In this document: in pieces, positions 7,258 to 13,807 of the stretch
How positions within the stretch are numbered: the first letter of the stretch is position 1
Layout of the letters: each line of letters opens with the position of its first letter
From: CAZYBC01 sp964645645
GTDB taxonomy: Bacteria; Patescibacteriota; Microgenomatia; UBA1400; PJMF01
Assembly (NCBI GenBank): GCA_964645645.1
Contig: CAZYBC010000015.1
Location: 1 to 27,239 of the forward strand
DNA: 27,239 bases
Direction: 5' to 3'
Translations under genes and position numbers: made by a program
Notes under the pieces: model-generated
The model's input: only the letters and a program-made list of their open reading frames with translations
Told to the model about the DNA's origin: nothing
The model's database searches: none

Positions 7258-7722
7258 ATGCACAAATTCCCCCGCCTCACTAAAATTGCTCAATTAACGG
7301 CTGGCCTCAGCTTAACTTCTTTAATTACTCCATTAGCAGTCAGTGCCCAAACAAAACCTTGGTCTGGAGTTTGCGTTTCTGAGACTGATCCAGATGTCGC
7401 CACAATTCAAGGTTTACAGTGTTTACTTGCCAATGTGCTGTCTATCTTCTTGACTACTTTAGGTTTAGTTGGTTTTGTAATGTTAATAGTTGGATCAATG
7501 CGATGGTTATTATCAGGGGGCAGCTCTCAAAACGTGGATAAAGCTAGAAAAACTATGACCTATGCTTTAGTTGGCTTAGTGGTAGCCTTAATGTCTTTTA
7601 TCATCTTAAGATTAATTGCTCAATTTACTGGCGTAAATACTATTATGAATTTCACTATTCCTGATAGCTCAAAAAATTGGGGTCAACCACCGGTTTACTT
7701 ACCAACTATTTTGAGAAATTAA
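7258..7722 (+). CDS. VirB2/TrbC-like two-span pilin-like protein 7
   Basis: The protein (154 aa) has a signal peptide (MHKFPRLTKIAQLTAGLS..., predicted cleavage near VSAQ, residue 31), a short ectodomain with two Cys (GVCVSE and LQCLLA) that could form a disulfide, spans at about residues 62-84 and 103-125, and the loop MRWLLSGGSSQNVDKARKTMTYALVGL. The C-terminus is polar and proline-containing (PDSSKNWGQPPVYLP). It is separated from gene 6 by a terminator and has its own -10. Its last 17 nt overlap the convergent coiled-coil gene. Confidence 0.7.
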   Translation: MHKFPRLTKIAQLTAGLSLTSLITPLAVSAQTKPWSGVCVSETDPDVATIQGLQCLLANVLSIFLTTLGLVGFVMLIVGSMRWLLSGGSSQNVDKARKTMTYALVGLVVALMSFIILRLIAQFTGVNTIMNFTIPDSSKNWGQPPVYLPTILRN

Positions 7723-8365
7723 ACTTAAGTTGAGGGATTAAAACTTCATATAAATAAACTGTTAAAATCCCAACCGCATCTTCTGAAGTTTTACCCTTTT
7801 CATACAAATTTTGCTCATATTTAACCAAATCTAGGTACTTTTCTATTTCTTGAGAAATAACTAAAATTTCAATATAGTCTTGAGCCTCTAAACCAGACTT
7901 TGGCTTTTTGTCTTTTAACCATTGCACTAATTCATCTTTTTGGTCTTCAATTTGCTTATCTAAACCAACATCAGTAATAAATTTTTTATATTGTGGCTTT
8001 AAAGACAACGGGCTATTAGACTGGCCATATTTATTTGTCACTGTTCTGGTAAAAAAAAGATTATATTTATTTTTTAAAATTGCTTGCATTTCGATGATGC
8101 AATTTTCAATATCACTCATCCTATCTTTAAGATGATTAATCTCTTTTTTAAGATTATTAAGCTCTTTCTCAAGGCTGCTCATCCTATCTTTAAGGTTATT
8201 AATTTCTTGCCTGAGATGATTAAGCTCCTGCTTAAGCTCATTAATCTTTTTTTCAATATTTTTATTAATAAAAAAATACAAAATAGCACCAGCAACCAAA
8301 AGCGGTACCATTGCCTCTTTGGTTAATCCCAAATAATTTAGAAGATCGATGATTTCTGATATCAT
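7706..8365 (-). CDS. Membrane-anchored coiled-coil protein of unknown function
   Basis: The protein (219 aa from the ATG at 8365) is not recognised by name. It has one N-terminal span (about residues 15-34, ATKEAMVPLLVAGAILYFF region), then a strict heptad coiled coil (about 36-98, pattern LKxEIxxLKxRM), and a globular helical C-terminus containing SNSPLSLKPQYKKFI and QDYIEILVISQEI. A longer frame opens with TTG at 8407 (14 more residues), but that start has no supporting site. The coiled coil contains an in-phase 63-bp duplication. It lies between the pilin block and the isoprenoid operon and overlaps pilin gene 7 at the 3' end. Confidence 0.65.
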   Translation of the reverse strand: MISEIIDLLNYLGLTKEAMVPLLVAGAILYFFINKNIEKKINELKQELNHLRQEINNLKDRMSSLEKELNNLKKEINHLKDRMSDIENCIIEMQAILKNKYNLFFTRTVTNKYGQSNSPLSLKPQYKKFITDVGLDKQIEDQKDELVQWLKDKKPKSGLEAQDYIEILVISQEIEKYLDLVKYEQNLYEKGKTSEDAVGILTVYLYEVLIPQLKFNFSK

Positions 8366-8460
8366 TAAGTTAAATTTACCACAGAAAACTGACAAAAAGA
8401 TGAACAATTTTAAAGTTAATCGTTAAAACCCAAGCTCAATAAACAATAGACCAGCCACGT

Positions 8461-9207
8461 CTACTTTCCAAACCTTCTCTGCCTGCCAGCATATTCCTCT
8501 AAAGCCTTGTCTAATTCTGCTTCATCAAAATCTGGCATTAGAATATCAGTAAAATAGTATTCACTATAAGTCCCTTGCCAAGGAAAAAATCCAGACATTC
8601 GTAATTCACCACCGGGGCGAATAATCAGATCTGGGTCTGGCATATAAGCACTGTCAAAATATTGAGCAAATTCTGATTCAGAAAGAAATTCTTGCTGATT
8701 AGCTATTTTTTCTGCCAAAGTTTGTTTTTTATTTTCGTCTGTAAAAACTTGCGCAACATATTTTTCTACAGCCCGCACAATCTCATCACGACCTCCATAA
8801 TTAAGGGCAAAAGTAACAATTAATTTTTGGTTATTTTTAGTCTCTTCTATCCAATAAGCCACACTTTTTTGAATATCTTCTGGAAACCGACTCATATCGC
8901 CGACTACTTTAATTTTCATCCCTTTTTTATGCAGAATTTTAGAACTAGTGTCAAAAGCTTCCCGAAATAAAGACATTACTCCCGATATTTCTTGAGTGTC
9001 GCGATTCCAATTTTCCGTACTGAATGCCCATAAAGTAAGGTATTTAATGCCACGCAAAATACAATGATCTGCCAATCTTTCTATCATTTCTCGAGCAACT
9101 TTTTGATGACCTTGAATTATTTGTAAACCATGTTTTTTTGCCCAACGGCGATTGCCGTCCATGATAATGGCGATATGAGTGGGTGTAGTGGATTTGGCTT
9201 GTGGCAT
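8461..9207 (-). CDS. uppS: Undecaprenyl diphosphate synthase (isoprenyl transferase)
   Basis: UppS adds isopentenyl units in cis to farnesyl diphosphate, giving the lipid carrier for peptidoglycan and other wall polymers. The protein (248 aa, usual length) has HIAIIMDGNRRWAKK with catalytic Asp at residue 17, LTLWAFSTENWNR, and the substrate-binding segment DLIIRPGGELRMSGFFPWQ (about residues 192-210). In most homologues that segment reads IRTSGExRLSNFxxW, so this copy carries RPGGE instead of RTSGE and M-S-G-F instead of L-S-N-F. The Arg, Glu and Arg ligands remain. It starts 1 nt after the kinase gene stop and is the last gene of the isoprenoid operon. Confidence 0.92.
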   Translation of the reverse strand: MPQAKSTTPTHIAIIMDGNRRWAKKHGLQIIQGHQKVAREMIERLADHCILRGIKYLTLWAFSTENWNRDTQEISGVMSLFREAFDTSSKILHKKGMKIKVVGDMSRFPEDIQKSVAYWIEETKNNQKLIVTFALNYGGRDEIVRAVEKYVAQVFTDENKKQTLAEKIANQQEFLSESEFAQYFDSAYMPDPDLIIRPGGELRMSGFFPWQGTYSEYYFTDILMPDFDEAELDKALEEYAGRQRRFGK

Positions 9208-9208
9208 A

Positions 9209-10042
9209 TTAAGCTTCTATTTTAGTCCCTAAAACAGGGTGGTTGGCAACTGCTTCAGCAAGGCTGCCATGTTCAACTCCATCAATAATAAGACCAGGAA
9301 TACCTGCTTTTGCCAAGGCTAAAGTTTCTTCAACTTTATGAATCATTCCACCAGTCACATCAACCCCACCAGAACCACCCAAAGCTTGCTTGTATTGAGC
9401 AAAATTTTGACTATTAATTAAAGGAATTGTTTGACCATTTTCATCATAAACCCCATTAGTTTGGCCACAATGAATAATTTGTTCAATTTGATAGCCTTTA
9501 TTTTTTAATTCCAAAGCCAAAAAACCCAAAACTTTTTCGGTAGAAAAAATTGTACAACCTTTGGCTTCATCAATAATTTGATCACCATAAACTACGGGTA
9601 ATAAACCCAAAGCTAAAACTTCCTCAAGACTATGTGTAAAAATTTTGGATAAATCAAAATTCTTAGCCGTCATCATGGTTAAGGGGCTCATCGCAACAGC
9701 ATTAACTCTAGCCGCTAATAATTCTTTAATAACAATCCTATTTAGCTGACAAGCCACGTCAGCTACTTGAGCAATCCCTTCATAACTAGCCTCATTTAAA
9801 ATACCCAAATGAGTTTGATATTTTTTAGCAGGAACATGAGCAAACGAACCTGCACCATGGCCAATAATCAGTTGTTTACCCAAACTCATAGCTTTTTTAA
9901 TTTCTTGAGCAATAGTTGCTAAAGTTTTTTGTTTGATAGAAAAAGGCTTATTTTTGTCAGTAATTAAAGAGCCTCCAATTTTAATAAAAACCAGAGGTTT
10001 GTTCTTGAGGTGCTGACGATTAGCTAAGGCAAAAGTAGACAT
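9209..10042 (-). CDS. Isopentenyl phosphate kinase
   Basis: The protein (277 aa) is an amino-acid-kinase-fold enzyme that phosphorylates isopentenyl monophosphate to isopentenyl diphosphate. Marks are KIGGSLITDK (residues 21-30), the glycine loop GHGAGSFAH (61-69) with the His that separates this family from amino-acid kinases, and GGVDVTGGMIHKVEE near residue 235. The family is best known from archaea and plants and from some Chloroflexi, where it belongs to alternative mevalonate routes; it is uncommon in bacteria. It lies directly upstream of uppS and downstream of two Nudix-type genes, which ties it to polyprenyl synthesis. Whether the cell makes or scavenges the substrate cannot be seen here. 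Confidence 0.88.
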   Translation of the reverse strand: MSTFALANRQHLKNKPLVFIKIGGSLITDKNKPFSIKQKTLATIAQEIKKAMSLGKQLIIGHGAGSFAHVPAKKYQTHLGILNEASYEGIAQVADVACQLNRIVIKELLAARVNAVAMSPLTMMTAKNFDLSKIFTHSLEEVLALGLLPVVYGDQIIDEAKGCTIFSTEKVLGFLALELKNKGYQIEQIIHCGQTNGVYDENGQTIPLINSQNFAQYKQALGGSGGVDVTGGMIHKVEETLALAKAGIPGLIIDGVEHGSLAEAVANHPVLGTKIEA

Positions 10043-10070
10043 ATATTAATAGTCGGAAAAATTAACAAAA

Positions 10071-10877
10071 TCATGCACGAAGTACGGGTACTTCTTCTCG
10101 TTGTGGAAATTGCATTAAAATTGGTAAATTAGGAGACTGCTGAGACATCGCTGTGGCTAAAGATTTTTTAGCTTCTTTCTCTAAATATTGCTGATAAAGT
10201 TGCACTAAAGGAATAATAAAAGGCCGCAAACTATCTTTAAAAGCAGAATCTGTTTCCACTAATTCTAAAAAATCATGAATGGATAACTCCAAAGTTTTAA
10301 TACCTTGTTGATCTAATTCAGCTAATTGTTGCCCAGTTAAAACCGTCAAAAAGAATTGTGCTCCAAGCCTCACCTGTTTCCATTCATTTTGTATTTTTCT
10401 TTTTTGTTCTACCGTTAATTTGGCTAGATGAGACTCTAAAATTTGTGTTTCATCTACATTAAGGTTCAATTCTTCGCCAGCTTCTCTGATTAAAGCTTGA
10501 GTTGGAGTTTCCCAAATTTCACCTTTCTTATCAATTCCACCACTAAGTAATCCCCACATTGCCCCAGTTAACGCTCTATAATCTGACCATTCACCTTGAA
10601 AAGCTACGCGTTCTTCTTTTCCAGAATCCTCTTGATGAGTTTGTACTAAAATCAAATTACCTTCTTCGCTAAGTAATAGCGATGCTACGCCATAGGCAAT
10701 AATCGAAGCGGTTTCTGCAGAATCCTTTTGACGCTCAGATCTTGGCTTTTCAGTTTTTTCATCTGAATCATGATAATTAACAATTGGCTTTCTTTGTCCT
10801 TTTTCTGGACGAAAACCATGTTTTAATGGATTTAAACGATGTCTATTTTCTCGCCAATTACGAATTAATTCTGTCAT
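10071..10877 (-). CDS. Nudix hydrolase in isoprenoid operon
   Basis: The protein (268 aa) has a Nudix motif, GGIDKKGEIWETPTQALIREAGEELNL (near residues 118-145; key REAGEE). The box departs from the standard spacing by a 3-residue insertion after GGIDKKGE and has Asn where the final Gly normally stands, but the metal-binding R-E-x-x-E-E core is intact. A basic, charged N-terminal 50 residues (NPLKHGFRPEKGQRKP) is unusual. Its ATG overlaps the stop of the isomerase-like gene (ATGA, 4 nt), and the kinase gene follows 28 nt later. Nudix enzymes act on nucleoside or other diphosphates; the operon suggests a prenyl diphosphate substrate, which is inference. Confidence 0.75.
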   Translation of the reverse strand: MTELIRNWRENRHRLNPLKHGFRPEKGQRKPIVNYHDSDEKTEKPRSERQKDSAETASIIAYGVASLLLSEEGNLILVQTHQEDSGKEERVAFQGEWSDYRALTGAMWGLLSGGIDKKGEIWETPTQALIREAGEELNLNVDETQILESHLAKLTVEQKRKIQNEWKQVRLGAQFFLTVLTGQQLAELDQQGIKTLELSIHDFLELVETDSAFKDSLRPFIIPLVQLYQQYLEKEAKKSLATAMSQQSPNLPILMQFPQREEVPVLRA

Positions 10878-11617
10878 GAGTTACTTTCCAGATAAAATTT
10901 TAACTTCTTCCTTGCTGGATCTTTCGTTTCCAGCATCATTTTTGTCCAAGGTGTTAAAGTTAAATCAACTTTGTTTTCTAGCAAATCTTTAATTGGCAAC
11001 CACTTAACCTGCGCGACTTCTTGAGGATTTAAACGAATTTTGGCGCTTTGGCTTGCACTTAATTTACCCACCAAAAGTTGATCTTGCTCGTACTCGCCGT
11101 ATTGATCATTACACTTCACCTGATAAGTAAAATTACCTAAAGCTTGAAGCTTAAGATCAAACTTTATCAGATAATTGTTTAGTTTAACCTTTTGAGCTTG
11201 AGGATTAATTAAATCTAAGCGTTCTTGCCAATTGTCTTCAAAACCAAGCCCTAATTCCTGATATAAACGCCGATAGGCACAATGCAAAGGACTTTCTAAA
11301 TAGCGCTGATTGCCACAAACCGCATTGCCCCACTCCAACGCCCCCACAATTTTTTGCGCGCTGCGCTGCTGAAATAAAACTTGACCTTGATCATTTACCA
11401 ACCAAACCGAAACAGCCCTGTGCAGAACGCCAGGATTTTGATGCGCCAAGTATTTATCCATCATGAAAAGCGAGGGAGTTTTGGAGGTATCAGAAACTAG
11501 CCAGACACTATCTTGCCATTGTTGATCGGTTACAGACTGAGCAACCGCTTGTTTAGATGGCCGGTGGTGCAAATTTTGCCCAGAAGGACTAGAAAAGTTA
11601 GCTTGTTGCTGAAACAT
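10874..11617 (-). CDS. idi: Type 1 isopentenyl-diphosphate delta-isomerase-like Nudix protein
   Basis: Type 1 IDI interconverts IPP and DMAPP. The central part aligns well with E. coli Idi: AHQNPGVLHRAVSVWLVND (metal-ligand His equivalents H59 and H66), LEWGNAVCGNQ (catalytic Cys equivalent C101), RRLYQELGLGF (Nudix helix), GEYEQDQ and LTPWTKM. Two metal-site positions differ: the CGHP motif reads CGNQ, so the third His is Asn103, and the catalytic second Glu of ExE is Asp179. At 247 aa it is longer than E. coli Idi, mainly through about 50 N-terminal residues. It is the first gene of the operon with Nudix, kinase and uppS. It could be a diverged isomerase or a related hydrolase. Confidence 0.75.
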   Translation of the reverse strand: MFQQQANFSSPSGQNLHHRPSKQAVAQSVTDQQWQDSVWLVSDTSKTPSLFMMDKYLAHQNPGVLHRAVSVWLVNDQGQVLFQQRSAQKIVGALEWGNAVCGNQRYLESPLHCAYRRLYQELGLGFEDNWQERLDLINPQAQKVKLNNYLIKFDLKLQALGNFTYQVKCNDQYGEYEQDQLLVGKLSASQSAKIRLNPQEVAQVKWLPIKDLLENKVDLTLTPWTKMMLETKDPARKKLKFYLESNS

Positions 11618-11660
11618 AACAATTACTTAGTCGAAAAAAACAAAAAAATCATGCTGAAAC

Positions 11661-11729
11661 TTATTTACTAGTATTTTATTGTGCTTCCAAAGCTTTGCTT
11701 TGAGATCACAATAAAATACTAGTAAATAA
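11661..11729. repeat. Long inverted repeat H1 with conserved inner hairpin
   Basis: Perfect 23-bp arms (11661-11683 and 11707-11729) flank a 23-nt centre (11684-11706). The centre, read on the minus strand, is ATCT, then CAAAGC-AAA-GCTTTG, then GAAG: a 6-bp inner stem with a triloop. It matches the centre of H2 at 21 of 23 positions although the outer arms are unrelated. Part of the right side (CTTTGAGATCACAAT) recurs at about 11754-11768. Confidence 0.75.
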
Positions 11730-11787
11730 ATCTTGTGTCAATTTCACAGTTGGCTCTTTGAGATCACAATTATAAATAAAGATGGTC

Positions 11788-11800
11788 TATAATTTAAACT
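11788..11800 (+). promoter_or_regulatory. Leaderless-type -10 box
   Basis: TATAAT (11788-11793) ends 7 nt before the ATG at 11801, with no Shine-Dalgarno. The predicted transcript starts on the A of the start codon. Confidence 0.55.
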
Positions 11801-12601
11801 ATGGACAATCAAACTCAAGAAAACTTATCTTTAAATAATTCCACTTCCCAGCAAATACCGATCGTGGAAAATCCAGAAAAAGCAATCACTACAAAATCTA
11901 ATTCAACAAAAATCATTTTATTTTCCTTATTAGGATTATTAGTTTTAGCTGGAACGTTGATATCTGGTATTTACTTAGGCAAAAGTCAAAATTTTACAAC
12001 TAGACAACCAGAGCCAAAACCAACGCTTACTTCTCAACCTAGCCCCACTCAAATAATCCCTACAATTTCAATTGTCCCAACATTAACAGCTAATACTCAA
12101 AATCTACCAGGAATAACCAACAGAGCTAAACCTGAACTAAATACCTCAACTTGGCAAACAGCTAAAGATAGTCAAGGTTATCAAGTGAGTTACCCAGCTA
12201 ACTGGTTTGTTTCTGATTTCAAGGGAGAAATTTCGCAAATCTCTAATTGGGATCCTAAATCAATAGAAATACCTGAGCCATTATCTGGAAATCAATCAAA
12301 ATGGGACATCAATTTTGATTTGAAAAAATTTATAACATTAGAAGATTCTTTAAAAGATGCTGAAGATTCTGAGTTTAATAAGATTGAAAAATCAACTACT
12401 GCTAACGGCGACACCGTTTATTTTACTCAAGGGACTAGCTCTTTCTTTGGAGACGAAACAGTAAGAGTTCCGTTCATAACTGCAACAGTAATAAACCCAA
12501 ACACCAATAATTCTTTCACTTGGTGGGGCTTCTATTCTGGCAAAGATGCCGAAGCAGAGACCTTAAAACAAATTGTTGAATCAATTAAAAAAATGAATTA
12601 A
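11801..12601 (+). CDS. Membrane-anchored PsbP-like extracytoplasmic protein
   Basis: The protein (266 aa) has a polar N-terminal 37 residues, one span (about 38-60), a Pro/Thr/Ser-rich linker (about 65-105) and a soluble C-terminal domain beginning WQTAKDSQGYQVSYPANWF, the opening strand pattern (GYxVSYPxxW) of PsbP/MOG1-like domains. The domain would lie outside the membrane. Its ligand is unknown. It stands alone between the H1 inverted repeat and the toxin module, with its own -10 box 7 nt before the ATG. The fold call is by pattern only and moderately weak. Confidence 0.6.
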   Translation: MDNQTQENLSLNNSTSQQIPIVENPEKAITTKSNSTKIILFSLLGLLVLAGTLISGIYLGKSQNFTTRQPEPKPTLTSQPSPTQIIPTISIVPTLTANTQNLPGITNRAKPELNTSTWQTAKDSQGYQVSYPANWFVSDFKGEISQISNWDPKSIEIPEPLSGNQSKWDINFDLKKFITLEDSLKDAEDSEFNKIEKSTTANGDTVYFTQGTSSFFGDETVRVPFITATVINPNTNNSFTWWGFYSGKDAEAETLKQIVESIKKMN

Positions 12602-12605
12602 TTCT

Positions 12606-12653
12606 AAGTGTCTTTGTAAAGCTAGAATCCTTTTATCCCCCATAAAAACTAAA
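12606..12653 (+). repeat. Direct repeat copy X, left of the AbiEii-type module
   Basis: This segment contains TCTTTGTAAAGC, TAGAATCC and CCATAAAAACTAAA. A diverged copy with the same order of blocks lies at about 13569-13624 on the other side of the two-gene toxin module. A third copy of the last block is at 13726-13745. Confidence 0.6.
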
Positions 12654-12673
12654 CAACAACGTCATCTTTTACT

Positions 12674-12709
12674 TTGTCAATTAATAGCATAAAAGGTATA
12701 ATATTAAGT
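12674..12709 (+). promoter_or_regulatory. Complete leaderless promoter of the antitoxin-like gene
   Basis: TTGTCA (12674-12679), 17 nt, then TATAAT (12697-12702) ending 7 nt before the ATG at 12710. This is the clearest leaderless promoter in the window because -35, spacer and -10 are all near consensus. It also shows that the longer in-frame start at 12674 lies inside the promoter. Confidence 0.7.
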
Positions 12710-12931
12710 ATGAAGTTTAGACAAAGCCTTTTTTGGGATACAGACCCTAAAAAATTAGATACTAAAAAACATTCTACCTATATCATTGAACGAATTATGG
12801 ATTTTGGTAAAGATAATGAAGTGCATTGGCTAAGACAAAATTATCCTAAAGCTCTTTTACGTCAAATTTCTCAAAAATCACAAGTTCTACATCCTAGTAG
12901 TAAAACTTTATGGCAACTTTTAACCAAATAA
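12710..12931 (+). CDS. Small antitoxin-like protein (DUF6922-like) paired with AbiEii-type toxin
   Basis: The protein (73 aa from 12710) opens MKFRQSLFWDTDPKKLD and continues HSTYIIERIMDFGKDNEVHWLRQNYPKALLRQI, which resembles the small DUF6922-type proteins found directly upstream of nucleotidyltransferase toxins. The W-D-x-x-P...H..YIIERI pattern is typical. It overlaps the toxin gene by 22 nt, so the two are translationally coupled. The likely role is antitoxin or repressor, inferred from the pairing. The start at 12710 is set by the promoter; a start at 12674 would add 12 residues encoded by promoter DNA. Confidence 0.7.
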   Translation: MKFRQSLFWDTDPKKLDTKKHSTYIIERIMDFGKDNEVHWLRQNYPKALLRQISQKSQVLHPSSKTLWQLLTK

Positions 12932-13566
12932 AATTAGAAATTTTACCAAAAAATACTAAATTAGCTTTTGATTTACTAAGGACTAAAACTTGGTTAACAG
13001 AAGAAAATTGGTATTTAGCTGGCGGAACTGCCCTAGCATTACAAATGGGACATCGATTGTCAGTTGATTTGGATTTTTTTACTAGTAATTCTGATTTTGA
13101 AATAGCAAATCTAATAAACAGACTTTCTTCCAATCATTGGCAAACAACTTTAACAGGTAAAGGAACACTCTATGGAGAGTTATATCAAACCAAGATTAGT
13201 TTCATTGCCTATCCTTATTTTAAACCCCAACATCCTTTCATTACTAATGACCAACTCAATATACTAGATGCCAAAGATATTGCTGTAATGAAAGTAATAG
13301 CTATTAGTCAGAGAGGTAGAAAACGTGACTTTATTGATCTTTATTGGTATTCAATTAATAATGAGCCATTAATTAATATTCTTAAAAGAATCAATCAATT
13401 ATATCCAAACATAGAACATAGTTATCACCATATTTTAAAAAGTCTTAGTTATTTCGCTGAAGCCGAAAATGATCCTGATCTACAGTTTTTAACTGACATT
13501 TCATGGGACAATGCTAAAAAATTTTTTACTGATGCTATTCCAGACTTAGCAGAAGAATTACTTTAA
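12910..13566 (+). CDS. AbiEii/AbiGii-family nucleotidyltransferase toxin
   Basis: The protein (218 aa) carries the nucleotidyltransferase signature NWYLAGGTALALQMGHRLSVDLDFFT: GGT at residues 38-40 and the metal-binding DLD at 53-55. Downstream, DAKDIAVMKVIAISQRGRKRDFIDLYWY is the conserved K-x-x-A...RGRKRDFxDL block of the family. AbiEii toxins of type IV or related systems transfer nucleotides to cellular targets such as tRNA. The partner is the small upstream gene, not a full AbiEi. The module is flanked by direct repeats, which suggests it moved as a unit. Target and activity are not visible. Confidence 0.85.
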   Translation: MATFNQIKLEILPKNTKLAFDLLRTKTWLTEENWYLAGGTALALQMGHRLSVDLDFFTSNSDFEIANLINRLSSNHWQTTLTGKGTLYGELYQTKISFIAYPYFKPQHPFITNDQLNILDAKDIAVMKVIAISQRGRKRDFIDLYWYSINNEPLINILKRINQLYPNIEHSYHHILKSLSYFAEAENDPDLQFLTDISWDNAKKFFTDAIPDLAEELL

Positions 13567-13568
13567 TT

Positions 13569-13624
13569 TGAAGCATCTTTGCGAAGCCAAGCTCGAATTC
13601 TTTAATCCACCATAAAAACTAAAT
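13569..13624 (+). repeat. Direct repeat copy Y, right of the AbiEii-type module
   Basis: The blocks TCTTTGCGAAGC, CGAATTC and CCATAAAAACTAAA occur in the same order as in copy X (12606-12653). The toxin stop codon is at 13564-13566, so the repeat begins almost directly after it. Confidence 0.6.
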
Positions 13625-13775
13625 TACTTAGACTTGATCTCAAAGCGCAGCTTTAGGAAAACAACCAACTCATAAGAATTAAGTAATAAAGCTTGATGTT
13701 CAAGCGAAGCTTCCGGAAAATATTTATCCCCCATAAAAACTAAATTACTTAGACTTGATCTCAAAGCGCAGCTTT
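13610..13775 (+). repeat. Two identical 45-bp direct repeats
   Basis: The 45-bp sequences at 13610-13654 and 13731-13775 are identical. Each begins CCATAAAAACTAAATTACTT and ends in the CAAAGC-GCA-GCTTTG hairpin segment up to CTTT. The second copy forms the left arm and centre of inverted repeat H2. A related GTTCAAGCGAAGCTTCC segment lies between them at about 13698-13714. Confidence 0.8.
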
Positions 13776-13807
13776 GGAAGCAAGTCTAAGTACATTTAGT
13801 TTTTATG
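13732..13807. repeat. Long inverted repeat H2 with conserved inner hairpin
   Basis: Arms 13732-13757 and 13781-13807 pair along their whole length apart from one inserted base. The 23-nt centre (13758-13780) is ATCT, CAAAGC-GCA-GCTTTG, GAAG, matching the H1 centre except for the triloop. The right arm runs over the stop codon of the SpoIID gene (13796-13798), so it could also act as that gene's 3' hairpin. Confidence 0.75.

Noticed and set aside
8084..8326. Plus-strand frame rich in Phe/Leu/Ile opposite the coiled-coil gene
   Set aside because: It is the antisense shadow of the heptad repeats, which creates an artificial hydrophobic repeat.
13610..13807. CRISPR-like array from the repeated 45-bp unit
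   Set aside because: Only two full copies, unequal spacing, no conserved spacers and no cas genes; the repeats carry an internal hairpin shared with H1.
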